Notes: generated by a model from the sequence alone, not told the origin. A stretch of 64,000 bases of DNA from Polycladidibacter stylochi (GCF_001562055.1 NZ_LLWE01000025.1:1-64000); one strand, 5' to 3'. Shown: positions 8,654 to 17,442, counted from the stretch's first letter. Program-made: numbers and translations.

Positions 8654-9592
8654 TCATGTCTTCTTCAAAAACTCAGTAAGGTCAAGCGGCTGGTTAATTT
8701 TGGTAATTTTTGGCCTTGGCAATTGCTTTTGTGCATCCCGAACCTGTTCTTGCTCGGTAAAGGCGGTGAGATAGCTGCTATTTAAGGCAATACGCTTTTG
8801 TGAGCTTTGGTTATCACGAAAAAGCCGGTCAAATGGCCCTACCTCTTCTGCAACTCGAAAGGCCGTAAAAATGCGGCTGTGCGCACGCGCAGCAGGACTG
8901 TTCACCAGCTCATCATTTTGTGCAACTTGAGTGCTTTCCAGCCCCTTTTTTAAGAACAGCGCATCAACCCCAGAAAATTGAGCTATAAGCTTTTCATGAA
9001 CATCTGCGACAGTTCTGGGCAGGTTATCACTTCCATAAAAGATCGAATGATTGGCTTTTGCTTGTGTAGGAAACATAACAGCTGCTGGCATTTGCGGTGC
9101 ATTTACACTGGCTTTAATAAGCTTGGCACCACCACGTGCCCCTAAAAAATGGGCAAGGTATAATTCGCCGGCGCTGGGTTCTCTTTGTAGCTCTCGGCGT
9201 AGTTCCGTCGCATTGTTACTCGTAAATGCCCCTGCCACCAAAGCCGAAACTTCCGGATCATGTCTTAAATCAAGTATTTGCTTCTTTAATGTAGCATTGG
9301 CTACAGTATAATTACCGTTCCTGCCCCTTTCAATGTGTGCCGCATAATCACCAAGCCCAAGCGCATCACCATTTTTCTTTAGTGTTTCAAGCCATGTTGA
9401 TTCAATAAACTGGAACAACCCTGAAGCAGTTGAATTTTGCGCCTTGGCACTAGGCTCTAAAGAAGACTCTTTAGCAGCAGCTCTCAACAAATAGGTAAAA
9501 GATGTGCCCGTTACCTTGCTGGCACTATCAAACGCTTGTTCAATACGGTGAGCAATTGTAGAATTATCGGCAACTTTCACAATGTTCCCCAA
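8654..9592 (-). CDS. Lytic transglycosylase (SLT) domain protein
   Basis: A 312-residue protein with an N-terminal SLT lysozyme-like domain. The likely catalytic glutamate is E42 in RAAAKESSLEP, followed by the family motif SGLFQFIESTW. AYLAHFLGARGGAKL-type residues appear at about 165-180 (seen as LYLAHFLGARGGAKLI). The enzyme class cleaves the MurNAc-GlcNAc bond of peptidoglycan, giving anhydro ends. I see no signal peptide, so export may be unusual or the protein may act with a secretion or flagellar system. The C-terminal 130 residues have no recognised domain. It ends in a basic, proline-containing tail. Confidence 0.82.
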   Translation of the reverse strand: MGNIVKVADNSTIAHRIEQAFDSASKVTGTSFTYLLRAAAKESSLEPSAKAQNSTASGLFQFIESTWLETLKKNGDALGLGDYAAHIERGRNGNYTVANATLKKQILDLRHDPEVSALVAGAFTSNNATELRRELQREPSAGELYLAHFLGARGGAKLIKASVNAPQMPAAVMFPTQAKANHSIFYGSDNLPRTVADVHEKLIAQFSGVDALFLKKGLESTQVAQNDELVNSPAARAHSRIFTAFRVAEEVGPFDRLFRDNQSSQKRIALNSSYLTAFTEQEQVRDAQKQLPRPKITKINQPLDLTEFLKKT

Positions 9593-9773
9593 GCTTGCAA
9601 CGCAACCTAAACTTAAATAAATTCATCTTTAGATTACTTTTATTCCGCTACTCTTGCAACCACTACGGTATTTTTAACGCTAAAATTACCAGCAAAGAGA
9701 CTTTTAACGCGAAATTGAAACTATAATCGGTGAATATCTCTTCACTATTCAAGTTCCCGCGAGATACTTAAAC

Positions 9774-10451
9774 ATGCTCACTCTCTGCACTTGCCACACC
9801 GATGAACTTTCACAGCTAAAAATGGATGGGTTAAATTATCTTGTCTTAAAATCACATCGCAGTCCGCAATACCAATTGCCATTTGGTGAGCCAGCGTTGA
9901 TAAATTCATATCTTCGCCAAGAGCAAGCGGACATTTTCTTTGAGTTACCATTTTTGCAAGAAGAAGCACTGCATAATGCACTTGCTCCTTACGATCTCAA
10001 GTATCTAAAAGGCATAGTCTGCCCGATCATTACAACAATCGCCGACCTGGAAAAGCTACACCTAATACTCTCCACTATCGAAATCGAATGGGGACTACCA
10101 GTCAATCACTTTAAACTCATTTTAGAATTTGGTGCAAAAGCCCAGATACCAAACCTAATCCCAAACAATTCGCCTGCGACAGGTCGAATTCTTGCAATTA
10201 AATGGAACCCCCAAAGCCTGCAAGACTTATTGGGAGCTCAAGAACAGTTAGAAAATACCAAGTGGCTGCCACCCTATGAGATATTGAGGAATAAGTGTCT
10301 TCTCATGGCAAAGAGTTTGCAAATAATTGCCATTGATGCTTGCCCATTGGAAAAAACAGATATTGGATACCAGAAGTATATTCAAAGTAGCCGGCAGCTA
10401 GGTTTTGACGCCATTTCGCTTCAAACTTATTCGTGCAAAAGCATCAATTAA
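9774..10451 (+). CDS. Divergent HpcH/HpaI aldolase / citrate lyase (CitE)-like protein
   Basis: A 225-residue protein that looks like a shortened, divergent CitE-type TIM barrel. Segments line up by pattern: LKGIVCPIITTIADLEKL with the family K-x-VLPKVE strand, then FKLILEFGAKAQIPNL, RILAIKWNPQSLQDLLGA, and the closing CLLMAKSLQIIAIDACP followed by GFDAISL. The glutamate and aspartate metal ligands of active CitE enzymes are poorly kept: the canonical PKxE site reads PIIT. It may not be catalytic, or it may use another substrate. It has no operon partner, being convergent with the flavin reductase. The family assignment is by eye and moderate. Confidence 0.55.
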   Translation: MLTLCTCHTDELSQLKMDGLNYLVLKSHRSPQYQLPFGEPALINSYLRQEQADIFFELPFLQEEALHNALAPYDLKYLKGIVCPIITTIADLEKLHLILSTIEIEWGLPVNHFKLILEFGAKAQIPNLIPNNSPATGRILAIKWNPQSLQDLLGAQEQLENTKWLPPYEILRNKCLLMAKSLQIIAIDACPLEKTDIGYQKYIQSSRQLGFDAISLQTYSCKSIN

Positions 10452-10472
10452 CGGAATAAACCAAAGACTTGA

Positions 10473-11066
10473 TCAAGGGCGCCCGCAGCTATACGTCTCT
10501 TCAATATGCGCATAATCCATATATCCCAGCCGGCTTAAAGCCATCATTTTATTCGCCGCCACTTTGCCATCAACCAGCATATCCTCCATAATATGCACCC
10601 CGACAACTTCGCCAATGACCATGTAATTGTTTGTCTCAATCCCATTCCGGTCGTTTAATCGTTGAGTTGAAACGAGTTTGCATTCCAAAGCGGCCTTAGC
10701 TTTCGCAACACGTGGCGGCGCGACAACCTCACACTTTGCTTTTTCCAGTTGGCACAGCTCGAATTCATCTACTTCAGCGGGTACTGGTTTCGAGGTTATA
10801 TTCATTCTCTCAAGCATGTCTGCATCAACAAAATTACAAACAAACTCGCCATTTAATTCTATGTTCCGCACACTGTCTTTATAACCACTGGAAGAAAACA
10901 TCACCATCGGAGGATTATCGCAAACAGCATTAAAAAAACTATAGGGTGCGAGGTTGGCAATACCCTTATCATCTAAAGTAGAAATCCAGCCAATCGGCCT
11001 TGGTATTACGAGTGCTTTAAATGGGTCATGCGCCAAACCATGGCCATCACTACAACGATAAAACAT
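10473..11066 (-). CDS. Flavin reductase family protein (FMN-binding)
   Basis: A 197-residue protein of the flavin reductase / DIM6-NTAB split-barrel family. Typical residues are ALVIPRPIGWISTLDDKG, NLAPYSFFNAV, PPMVMFSSS and KDSVRNIELNGEFVCN near the N terminus, which shape the FMN site. Members reduce flavin with NAD(P)H, often for a partner monooxygenase, or act as small oxidoreductases. No oxygenase is adjacent, so its partner is unknown. The start at 11066 fits the family N terminus. It ends 21 bases from the convergent CitE-like gene. Confidence 0.88.
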   Translation of the reverse strand: MFYRCSDGHGLAHDPFKALVIPRPIGWISTLDDKGIANLAPYSFFNAVCDNPPMVMFSSSGYKDSVRNIELNGEFVCNFVDADMLERMNITSKPVPAEVDEFELCQLEKAKCEVVAPPRVAKAKAALECKLVSTQRLNDRNGIETNNYMVIGEVVGVHIMEDMLVDGKVAANKMMALSRLGYMDYAHIEETYSCGRP

Positions 11067-11504
11067 TACTTCACCTTTAAATAAAAAGATTTACTATTCG
11101 ATTTTAAATGTAAATTAGATAACCCTAACAGACAACCCGTGACGAAAGAGCAATACTTCGAATCTTCTTACCCATTGTTTTCTTGGGCTTATACCCCCGA
11201 GCAAATCTTAGGGTGCAACAAAACCAACCTATAACGTCAAAATACTTACTTAGAAGTATTCCTCATTTTTCACAAGAAGAACCTTAAATCCAGCCTATTT
11301 TTTATAGGCAACCCATGAATTATCCGTATATACTCGCCGCATTCTCGCCATATTTGCTTTAGTTTTCCCAAATCCCACAGTAAATCTTAACAAAACACTT
11401 CCAAAACGCATTTTCACAAGGTACGGTCATTCGCAACATATTTGGCACATTTTTTCAAAGTGTCGCCTTGCAGTAACACCCACAGTTGATGAGCGAGCGT
11501 ACCT
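11067..11504. other. Intergenic region between divergent genes
   Basis: About 440 bases between the flavin reductase (minus) and the exported protein at 11505 (plus), so it should hold both promoters. A palindrome, GCCTATTTTTTATAGGC at 11293-11309, has 6-base arms around a T tract and could be an operator. No reading frame here looks coding. Confidence 0.45.
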
Positions 11505-12617
11505 GTGAAGCCAATTTTCAGCGTGTCTTCATGTAAACAATTAGTACAGCGTGCAACTCTAGCATTCTTAGTTGCAACAGGCATGTCAATTCCGGCCCAT
11601 GCCACGGGCAACCTGCCTCAACCGGAAACCAAACCTCTCACGCAAATTTTTGCGCCTGATGTTCTCTCTCAAACCGCAGCGCAAGCTCGCGCCTCAGGTC
11701 CAATTGCACCTGCGCCAATCAGTTATGACCCATTGAGCGGTTATCAAGGAGCATCACTCACCCCCACATTTAATACCAGTGTTTTACCTTACGCGCCAAA
11801 TGCAAACAGCCAGCTGCAAGCACCGGACACAACAAAGCAAGCAACGTTATATCTGGTTGCGAAACTGGCAAAGGGCATGCCAAATCTCACCAAGGGTCTT
11901 ACTTGGCATGTATATGAGGCCAAAGAAAACACCGACGGGTCGCTAAACCTAATCCAGACTGTCCAAGATAGCGATTGCGAATTACGCTTGGAGCCAGGCA
12001 GGTATCTGGTTCATACAGCCTATGGCAATGTTACCACTGTAACCCGATATGATCTCACACCAGGCGTCACAACGGGCACAATACTGTTAAACGCAGGCGG
12101 TATCCGCCTTGATGCAGCTTTTGCAAAAGATTTGAAAGTACCACGCTCACAATTGCGCTTTGATATCTATGACATGACATACGATAGTGAAGGCAATAGG
12201 AAAAAAATCGCATCAAACATCAAGGCTGGTGCATTAATTCCAGTTGCAGCAGGCACTTATCATATTGTCTCTCGCTATGGCGAAATCAATGCCAAGGTAA
12301 GAGCAGATATCCATGTTGGCGCAGGCAAACTGACAGAAGCAATGCTCTATATGAAAGCCGGCAGTGTAACCCTCAAACTCGTCGACGAACATACAGATTC
12401 TTCACTTGCCAATACTGCTTGGACTGTTTTGACATCAAGCGGTGATAAAATCGCCAGCGGCAATGGTGCTTATCTGGACTTAACGCTCGCCTCAGGTCGC
12501 TATCAGGTTATCGCACAAAACAGCGGCCACACGTTCAAAGATAACTTTGATGTTCTGACCGGCGATTTTGAAAAGCCCATAGCGATCAAAGCTATTCAAA
12601 CGACACAGACCAATTGA
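11505..12617 (+). CDS. Exported protein with three repeated beta domains, unknown function
   Basis: A 370-residue exported protein starting at GTG 11505, with GAGCGAG upstream. A Sec signal peptide (KQLVQRATLAFLVATG) ends at a likely AHA cut. The first 110 mature residues are proline/alanine-rich and disordered. Then come about three related beta-rich units, each built as W/F-x-(V/I)Y or WTVL, a -G-RY or -GTYH turn, and a threonine-rich strand: LTWHVYEAKE...PGRYLVHTAYG, LRFDIYDMTY...AGTYHIVSRYG, and TAWTVLTSSG...SGRYQVIAQNSG. They resemble carboxypeptidase-regulatory-like or Ig-like folds. I recognise no family and infer a periplasmic or surface role only. The gene is followed by a terminator. 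Confidence 0.75.
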   Translation: MKPIFSVSSCKQLVQRATLAFLVATGMSIPAHATGNLPQPETKPLTQIFAPDVLSQTAAQARASGPIAPAPISYDPLSGYQGASLTPTFNTSVLPYAPNANSQLQAPDTTKQATLYLVAKLAKGMPNLTKGLTWHVYEAKENTDGSLNLIQTVQDSDCELRLEPGRYLVHTAYGNVTTVTRYDLTPGVTTGTILLNAGGIRLDAAFAKDLKVPRSQLRFDIYDMTYDSEGNRKKIASNIKAGALIPVAAGTYHIVSRYGEINAKVRADIHVGAGKLTEAMLYMKAGSVTLKLVDEHTDSSLANTAWTVLTSSGDKIASGNGAYLDLTLASGRYQVIAQNSGHTFKDNFDVLTGDFEKPIAIKAIQTTQTN

Positions 12618-12622
12618 TCAGT

Positions 12623-12648
12623 AAAGGCCGCAGCAGCGGCCTTTTTTA
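12623..12648 (+). terminator. Rho-independent terminator
   Basis: Stem AAAGGCCGC (12623-12631) with GCGGCCTTT (12636-12644), loop AGCA, and a T tract to 12647. It lies just after the stop of the exported three-domain protein. Confidence 0.9.
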
Positions 12649-13294
12649 TCGACACGATTGAGTGCAACGCGTCCCTCCCATCTTAATTTACCCCTCAAAA
12701 TTTGTGGATTGCCTTCTTCATTATTCCCCGTGTAAGCCTTAGCTTAATACAGGAGATGAAGGCCATGACCAAAGCCCGTTAACGAGTGCAGATCTATATC
12801 TATATAGGCAAAGCACAATTAATATGATTGGCTTTTAAACGCTGGTTAGACTCTCTGAAACCTAACCATCAAATTACAACCTTTCTAAGGTTTATTGGTA
12901 TTTGGTGGGCAAAGGTATTTGGTAGGTAAACTTCAGCCTAAGGCGGTGCGAAGATGCTTAAAACAGCATCAATATCTAATTGCACCTAGCGTTTTTCAAG
13001 CCTCATAATTTCACGGCAAAAGCTTCAAAACAAATTTAAGTCATCCACCTTTGGCTTAACGTCAATAAGGCGCATTTAATAAATACGTTCCTGTGATAAT
13101 AATAGGGTGCTTTTGAAATAAATTCGAAGCTTTTATGCGGATAGCCTCTTCATATCTAGAGGACAACCGTGTACGCCAGTTATTCAGTTGATCTTGTACA
13201 ATTTGCTTAAGTAACAGAGAAGGAAAACAAATATTTTTTAATATATTGGCGACACTCAAGCAAGTTGTAAGAGCAAACAAAAGAAAGTAATCGA
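12649..13294. other. Intergenic region with a mini-ORF and a short tandem repeat
   Basis: About 645 bases without a convincing gene. It contains a strong ribosome-binding site (AGGAG, 12751-12755) before a five-codon frame ATG-Thr-Lys-Ala-Arg-stop at 12765-12782, and a twofold 17-base repeat at 12897-12930. A minus-strand frame at 13062-13328 overlaps the next gene and has no supporting features. Confidence 0.45.
12897..12930 (+). repeat. 17-base tandem direct repeat, two copies
   Basis: Two adjacent 17-base units, GGTATTTGGTGGGCAAA (12897-12913) and GGTATTTGGTAGGTAAA (12914-12930), differ at two positions. They could be paired protein-binding sites (iteron-like spacing of one and a half helical turns) or replication slippage. 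They lie in a non-coding stretch. Confidence 0.6.
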
Positions 13295-13828
13295 ATGGCT
13301 GACATAGTTTATTATGTAGCTTGCTCATTAGATGGATTCATCGCGACACTAGATGGCAGTGCAGAGTTCTTGCCACAACAAGGTCCCCATGCTGATGAAT
13401 ACTTCAAGAAACTAGCTAACTTCGACCACGTTTTAATGGGCCGCAATACCTATGAGTATGGCTATGCGTTTGGGCTTACCCCCGGCAAACGTGCATATCC
13501 GCATATGCAACACCATATCATCTCGAAAACACTTGATTTTGGTGCAAAAGGCGAAGTCGATATAGTACGTCAAGATCCGCTCACGTACATCGAACAGCTG
13601 AAAAGAAACGCTAAAACCGACATATACTTATGCGGAGGAGGCCAATTAGCAGGCTTACTTGCCAGCAATAACTTAATTGATCAGTTAAAATTGAAAGTCG
13701 CGCCGGTTGCCATTGGTTCAGGTATTGCCTTATTTGGTGCCAATCCTTTATTAGCCGAATTCACTCTAACCAATAGCAAGAGCTACACCAATGGCGTCAC
13801 TTTGGCAGAGTATATTCTCAAGAGCTAG
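13295..13828 (+). CDS. Dihydrofolate reductase family protein (RibD C-terminal type)
   Basis: A 177-residue protein of the DHFR / RibD-C fold. It opens VYYVACSLDGFIA, the typical substrate strand. LMGRNTYEYG follows, and the late IYLCGGGQLAGLL glycine-rich loop binds NADPH. The family reduces pterin- or pyrimidine-like substrates; many members, like the YyaP/YwjB group, have no known substrate. It is not a true folA by length or motifs. It stands alone, convergent with thrS. Confidence 0.85.
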   Translation: MADIVYYVACSLDGFIATLDGSAEFLPQQGPHADEYFKKLANFDHVLMGRNTYEYGYAFGLTPGKRAYPHMQHHIISKTLDFGAKGEVDIVRQDPLTYIEQLKRNAKTDIYLCGGGQLAGLLASNNLIDQLKLKVAPVAIGSGIALFGANPLLAEFTLTNSKSYTNGVTLAEYILKS

Positions 13829-13869
13829 GGCACTTTGCTAAATCGTTGCAAGCTCAACTGACATGCATA

Positions 13870-13900
13870 AAAACCGTGGCACGAGCAAAATCGTGCCACG
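13870..13900 (-). terminator. Rho-independent terminator of thrS
   Basis: A 10-bp perfect stem, CGTGGCACGA (13875-13884) with TCGTGCCACG (13891-13900). On the minus strand it is followed by GGTTTTTATG, so it terminates thrS, whose stop is 16 bases away. It probably also blocks reads from the convergent DHFR-family gene. Confidence 0.85.
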
Positions 13901-13915
13901 CCCTGATAAGATAAC

Positions 13916-15859
13916 TTAGTCTTCTTCGCGCAGATCAGGTGGTGTCGCTTCATCCACCAATGAGGTGATTGCATCAGCAAGACTCATCGGTGTTTGGTTT
14001 TTCGAGCCAAGACGGCGAATATTCACCGATTGCTCTTCAGCCTCACGCTTACCGACGACCACAATTACCGGCACTTTTGCCAACGAATGCTCACGCACCT
14101 TGTAATTGATCTTCTCGTTCCGCAGATCAAGCTCACCCGCAAGGCCAGCTTTCTTCAGCTTGGCATGCACTTGTTCCGCGTACTCGTTAGCCTCCGAAGT
14201 GATCGCCGCCACCACATATTGCTGCGGTGCCAACCACAGCGGGAAGTGACCGGCAAAGTTCTCAATCAAAATACCGAGGAACCGCTCAAGCGAGCCACAA
14301 ATCGCACGGTGAACCATCACCGGCTCTTTCTTCTCGCCGTCACTGTCCACATAGAACGCGCCAAAACGGTCTGGCAGATTGAAGTCCACCTGCGTAGTAC
14401 CACACTGCCATTCCCGGCCAATAGCATCACGAAGGGTGTATTCAAACTTAGGCCCGTAGAACGCGCCTTCACCTTCAAGAATACCGGTTTTGATCTTGCC
14501 ACCAGCTTGCTCTTCAATCTGCTTCAAGACCCGGCTCATCACCTCTTCGGCGTGATCCCAAACCTCATCAGAACCTACACGTTTCTCTGGACGGGTAGAC
14601 AGCTTGACAACGATCTCTTCAAAGCCGAAATGCTCGTAGACAGAAAGAATAAGCTCGTTAATCTTCAAGCATTCTTCCGCCAACTGCTCTTCGGTACAGA
14701 ACACATGCGCATCATCTTGTGTAAATGCTCGCACCCGCATCAAACCATGCAGCGCGCCAGATGGCTCATAGCGCGACACCGCACCAAACTCGGCCATACG
14801 TAAAGGCAACTCACGGTAAGAACGCAAACCATGCTTGAAGATCTGCACGTGACCCGGACAGTTCATCGGCTTAATGGCAAACACCCGGTGGTCTTCGGTC
14901 TCGGTCGCGAACATGTTCTCGCGATACCATTCCCAGTGACCAGAAGTCTCCCACAAAGATTTATCGAGAATCTGCGGTGCATTCACCTCTTGATAATCAT
15001 CGGCCAAGCGGCGACGCATGTAGTTGGTCAGGTTTTGGAACAGTTTCCAGCCCTTATGGTGCCAAAAAACAACGCCCGGTCCTTCCTCTTGGAAGTGGAA
15101 CAAGTCCATCTCGCGGCCCAGCTTGCGGTGGTCGCGTTTTTCCGCTTCCTCCAGCATATGCAGATAGGCTTTAAGGTCCTTCTCGTTAGACCATGCGGTG
15201 CCATAGATACGGGTCAGCATCTCGTTGTTGCTGTCACCACGCCAATATGCTCCAGCCACCTTCATCAGCTTGAATGCCTGGCCAATCTGCCCAGTGGAAT
15301 AAAGATGCGGCCCGCGGCAAAGGTCTAGCCAATCGCCCTGACGGTAGATTTTAACGTCTTCCCCTTCGGGAATCGCGTCGACCAGCTCAACCTTGTAGTG
15401 CTCGCCCTGGTCGGCAAAATAAGCTTTAGCCTGCTCGCGCGACCAAACTTCCTTGGTAAATTTGGCGTTGCGCTGAATGATTTGCTGCATTTTCTTTTCA
15501 ATGGCAGGCAAATCATCGGTGGTGAAAGGCGTTTCCCGTTTAAAGTCGTAGTAGAAGCCGTTTTCAATTACAGGGCCAATGGTCACTTGCGTACCCGGCC
15601 ACAACTCTTGCACAGCCTCAGCCATCACGTGTGCCGCATCGTGGCGGATTAGCTCCAGTGCACGCGGATCATCGCGGGTAATAATCTCTATTGCAGCATC
15701 TGCACTAATCGGATCTGCCAAGTCTCGCATTTCACCATCAAGCGCAATCGCAAGGGCTTTTTTTTGCAGCGACTTGGAAATGCTGCCTGCCACATCAAAA
15801 CCAGTGGTTCCGGCATCATATTCACGGATAGAATTATCGGGAAAACTTAGATTAATCAT
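13916..15859 (-). CDS. thrS: Threonine-tRNA ligase
   Basis: A 647-residue class II aminoacyl-tRNA synthetase that charges tRNA-Thr. Domains are in order: N-terminal TGS domain (about 1-60), editing domain with [11 protein letters not shown] and the later [11 protein letters not shown], catalytic core with [40 protein letters not shown] and the late [13 protein letters not shown], then the C-terminal anticodon-binding domain ([12 protein letters not shown]). Length and motifs are normal. ATG 15859 has GGAG nine bases upstream; GTG 15877 adds six odd residues. A large hairpin lies in its leader. Confidence 0.97.
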   Translation of the reverse strand: MINLSFPDNSIREYDAGTTGFDVAGSISKSLQKKALAIALDGEMRDLADPISADAAIEIITRDDPRALELIRHDAAHVMAEAVQELWPGTQVTIGPVIENGFYYDFKRETPFTTDDLPAIEKKMQQIIQRNAKFTKEVWSREQAKAYFADQGEHYKVELVDAIPEGEDVKIYRQGDWLDLCRGPHLYSTGQIGQAFKLMKVAGAYWRGDSNNEMLTRIYGTAWSNEKDLKAYLHMLEEAEKRDHRKLGREMDLFHFQEEGPGVVFWHHKGWKLFQNLTNYMRRRLADDYQEVNAPQILDKSLWETSGHWEWYRENMFATETEDHRVFAIKPMNCPGHVQIFKHGLRSYRELPLRMAEFGAVSRYEPSGALHGLMRVRAFTQDDAHVFCTEEQLAEECLKINELILSVYEHFGFEEIVVKLSTRPEKRVGSDEVWDHAEEVMSRVLKQIEEQAGGKIKTGILEGEGAFYGPKFEYTLRDAIGREWQCGTTQVDFNLPDRFGAFYVDSDGEKKEPVMVHRAICGSLERFLGILIENFAGHFPLWLAPQQYVVAAITSEANEYAEQVHAKLKKAGLAGELDLRNEKINYKVREHSLAKVPVIVVVGKREAEEQSVNIRRLGSKNQTPMSLADAITSLVDEATPPDLREED

Positions 15860-15921
15860 CGTAAAGCTCCAGCTCACTCCTGCACACAGTAGCAGGTAAG
15901 CAGAATGTTATGTGTTGAGGT

Positions 15922-15967
15922 CCAAGCGCTGTATTAGCCTATTCGTGCGAACAGGTCCAGCACTTGG
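15922..15967 (-). promoter_or_regulatory. Structured leader hairpin upstream of thrS
   Basis: The strand read as RNA (minus) forms an outer stem, CCAAGTGCTG with CAGCGCTTGG, one mismatch in ten. Inside it is a second stem, CCTG-TTC-GCAC-GAA-TAGG, over the centre. The arms are at 15922-15931 and 15958-15967. No T tract follows, so it is not a simple terminator of the ASCH gene. It could be a translational operator of thrS; that is inference. Confidence 0.45.
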
Positions 15968-15970
15968 TTA

Positions 15971-16390
15971 CTAACGCGCACCAGCCGTTTTCTTGATAAT
16001 CTTGATTAGCTTGAAATATTCACAAACAAGCTGCATATCTGGCGCATATATCCCAAGGCGAGTGAAATACTCTTTATGTCCCTTCTGCCAATGCTCTAGC
16101 GAAAGGTCGCCCTCACCCTCAAGCACCGCCCAGACTTCGTCGATCTCATCAAAACGGCGAATACTCACATCAACCATTTCAATAACACAAGCCGCCTCAC
16201 CCTTGCCGTTGGTGATGACATATTGGTCGCCGGCCTGCGGAATGCGCAAACCTTCGCTATCATAGTAATGCAAATCACCACAAGTTGCGGTTTTCATGCC
16301 ATTTAACACCAATGCCAGCAGCTCGTCTGCCAATTCCGGCGTATCGCCAAAGCTAAAACTTGGCAATCCCTCGATGCTAATCTCGCTCAC
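15971..16390 (-). CDS. ASCH domain-containing protein
   Basis: A 139-residue small protein of the ASCH (PUA-like) superfamily. Visible signatures are FSFGDTPELADELLALVL, the G-x-KTATC segment (NGMKTATCGDLHYYD), then GDQYVITNGKGEAACVIE, and the W of EVWAVLEGEGD. ASCH proteins bind RNA or modified nucleosides; a subset hydrolyses N4-acetylcytidine. Either role is inferred for this one. It lies upstream of thrS on the same strand, 111 bases apart, and may be transcribed with it. Its own leader contains two hairpins. Confidence 0.85.
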   Translation of the reverse strand: MSEISIEGLPSFSFGDTPELADELLALVLNGMKTATCGDLHYYDSEGLRIPQAGDQYVITNGKGEAACVIEMVDVSIRRFDEIDEVWAVLEGEGDLSLEHWQKGHKEYFTRLGIYAPDMQLVCEYFKLIKIIKKTAGAR

Positions 16391-16408
16391 GCAGCTATCT
16401 CCACTAAA

Positions 16409-16506
16409 GCGTATTCTCGAAAAGTGCTAGCAGTTTTCAGGTAAGAATACGCGTCAATATCATAGTTTAAGCAGTTTGAGTGCTTCTATGAAGTAGCAAA
16501 CTGCTT
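16409..16506 (-). repeat. Two inverted repeats in the leader of the ASCH gene
   Basis: Two perfect inverted repeats lie between the ASCH start and the DUF6653 stop. AAGCAGTTTG (16469-16478) pairs with CAAACTGCTT (16497-16506), with an inner CTTC/GAAG. GCGTATTCT (16409-16417) pairs with AGAATACGC (16444-16452). Neither has a T tract next to it. They may be RNA structures or regulator sites. Confidence 0.55.
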
Positions 16507-16545
16507 CAAGGCAGCGGTTGCGATGGGCTACAAATCCCAAACAAC

Positions 16546-17031
16546 CTAGTGCACTGCCTGATTTTTCCAAGCCACCAGTTTTACCATAAAATCAATGCAA
16601 TACAACTTGGCACAAAACATCACCACAGTACCAGCCACACTCCACCAGACATCCAAAAACCATAACCCGTAAACAAAGGCTACAGCACCCAAAGCTGAAA
16701 TCTGGTTGAGCACATTTATCATAACGCCCAAATGCCGTGGAATAGGTTCTTGTTTACGGTTGAGCCAAATACGCTCCCCAAGAACACCTGTAGACATCCA
16801 GTTATCAGTAGATTTAGGTACACCAAACAGCCGCGGGTTAACCCATACCCACAACAAGACCAGTCCAATGGGTACAAGACACCACCAACCAATCCAGACA
16901 CGTGACCATACTGCCAGCGCAAACAAAGGCAACACAGTCAGCCGTGACCAGCCACTCCATGGGTTACTATGACGCTGCCAACTCGCATCATCCATTCCCA
17001 TCAGCTTTTCGGCAAAACCACCCAAATCCAT
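16546..17031 (-). CDS. DUF6653 family membrane protein
   Basis: A 161-residue integral membrane protein matching the DUF6653 family from memory: the N terminus GMDDASWQRHSNPWSGWSR, then WSRVWIGWWCLVPIGL and NPRLFGVPKSTDNWMS-GVLGERIWL. Three to four hydrophobic segments lie around residues 30-65 and 105-150. The tryptophan-rich, charged first 30 residues are probably cytoplasmic. The function is unknown. ATG 17031 gives the family start; a longer frame from 17094 adds 21 residues with extra Cys. Confidence 0.75.
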   Translation of the reverse strand: MDLGGFAEKLMGMDDASWQRHSNPWSGWSRLTVLPLFALAVWSRVWIGWWCLVPIGLVLLWVWVNPRLFGVPKSTDNWMSTGVLGERIWLNRKQEPIPRHLGVMINVLNQISALGAVAFVYGLWFLDVWWSVAGTVVMFCAKLYCIDFMVKLVAWKNQAVH

Positions 17032-17162
17032 AATGCATGCTCCGTCACACTTCGCAGGCAATATAGCATTGCAATGCACAAGCAAAAGCACCATACACGA
17101 AACGTACTGTTTCGTTTCTATCTATGATTATATGGGAAAGATTACAATCCTCGAAAGAGGGA

Positions 17163-17247
17163 TGGTGGAGGAGGTTGGATTCGAACCAACGTAGGCATAG
17201 CCAGCGGATTTACAGTCCGCCCCCTTTAGCCACTCGGGCACTCCTCC
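17163..17247 (-). tRNA. tRNA-Tyr (anticodon GTA)
   Basis: An 85-base tRNA with encoded CCA. The acceptor arms GGAGGAG and CTCCTCC pair fully. The anticodon loop is ACTGTAAATC, giving GTA for Tyr, and the T arm GTTGGTTCGAATCCAAC is clear. The long variable arm (CTGGCTATGCCTAC) is that of a class II tRNA. It lies between yidD (downstream on the same strand) and DUF6653. Confidence 0.97.
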
Positions 17248-17366
17248 GTCACGCTACGAAGTGTGTCTCGCCGTGCGGTGTGGGGCGGTTTATGCGATCT
17301 CAGCGGGTAATTGTCAACGGCACGCGGCTCATTTTTTAAATTTAACTGTATAAATATCGCTATAGG

Positions 17367-17417
17367 GAGCCAACCTGTTGAAAACCATAGATAAAGAAAA
17401 CTATCAAATGTTGGCTC
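17367..17417. repeat. Inverted repeat between tRNA-Tyr and yidD
   Basis: GAGCCAAC (17367-17374) pairs with GTTGGCTC (17410-17417), over a loop of 35 bases that itself contains ATAG/CTAT. It lies 26 bases beyond the yidD stop and may help end yidD transcription, though no clear T tract adjoins it. Confidence 0.4.
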
Positions 17418-17442
17418 TCAAGCTTAATTCACCCCTTGTGAA

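Noticed and set aside
13062-13328. Minus-strand frame of 88 codons overlapping the start of the DHFR-family gene
   Set aside because: It has no ribosome-binding site or recognisable domain, and it overlaps a well-supported gene on the opposite strand.
13994-14803. Long plus-strand frame (269 codons) antisense to thrS
   Set aside because: It is a shadow of the strongly conserved thrS gene; the predicted protein has no recognisable features.
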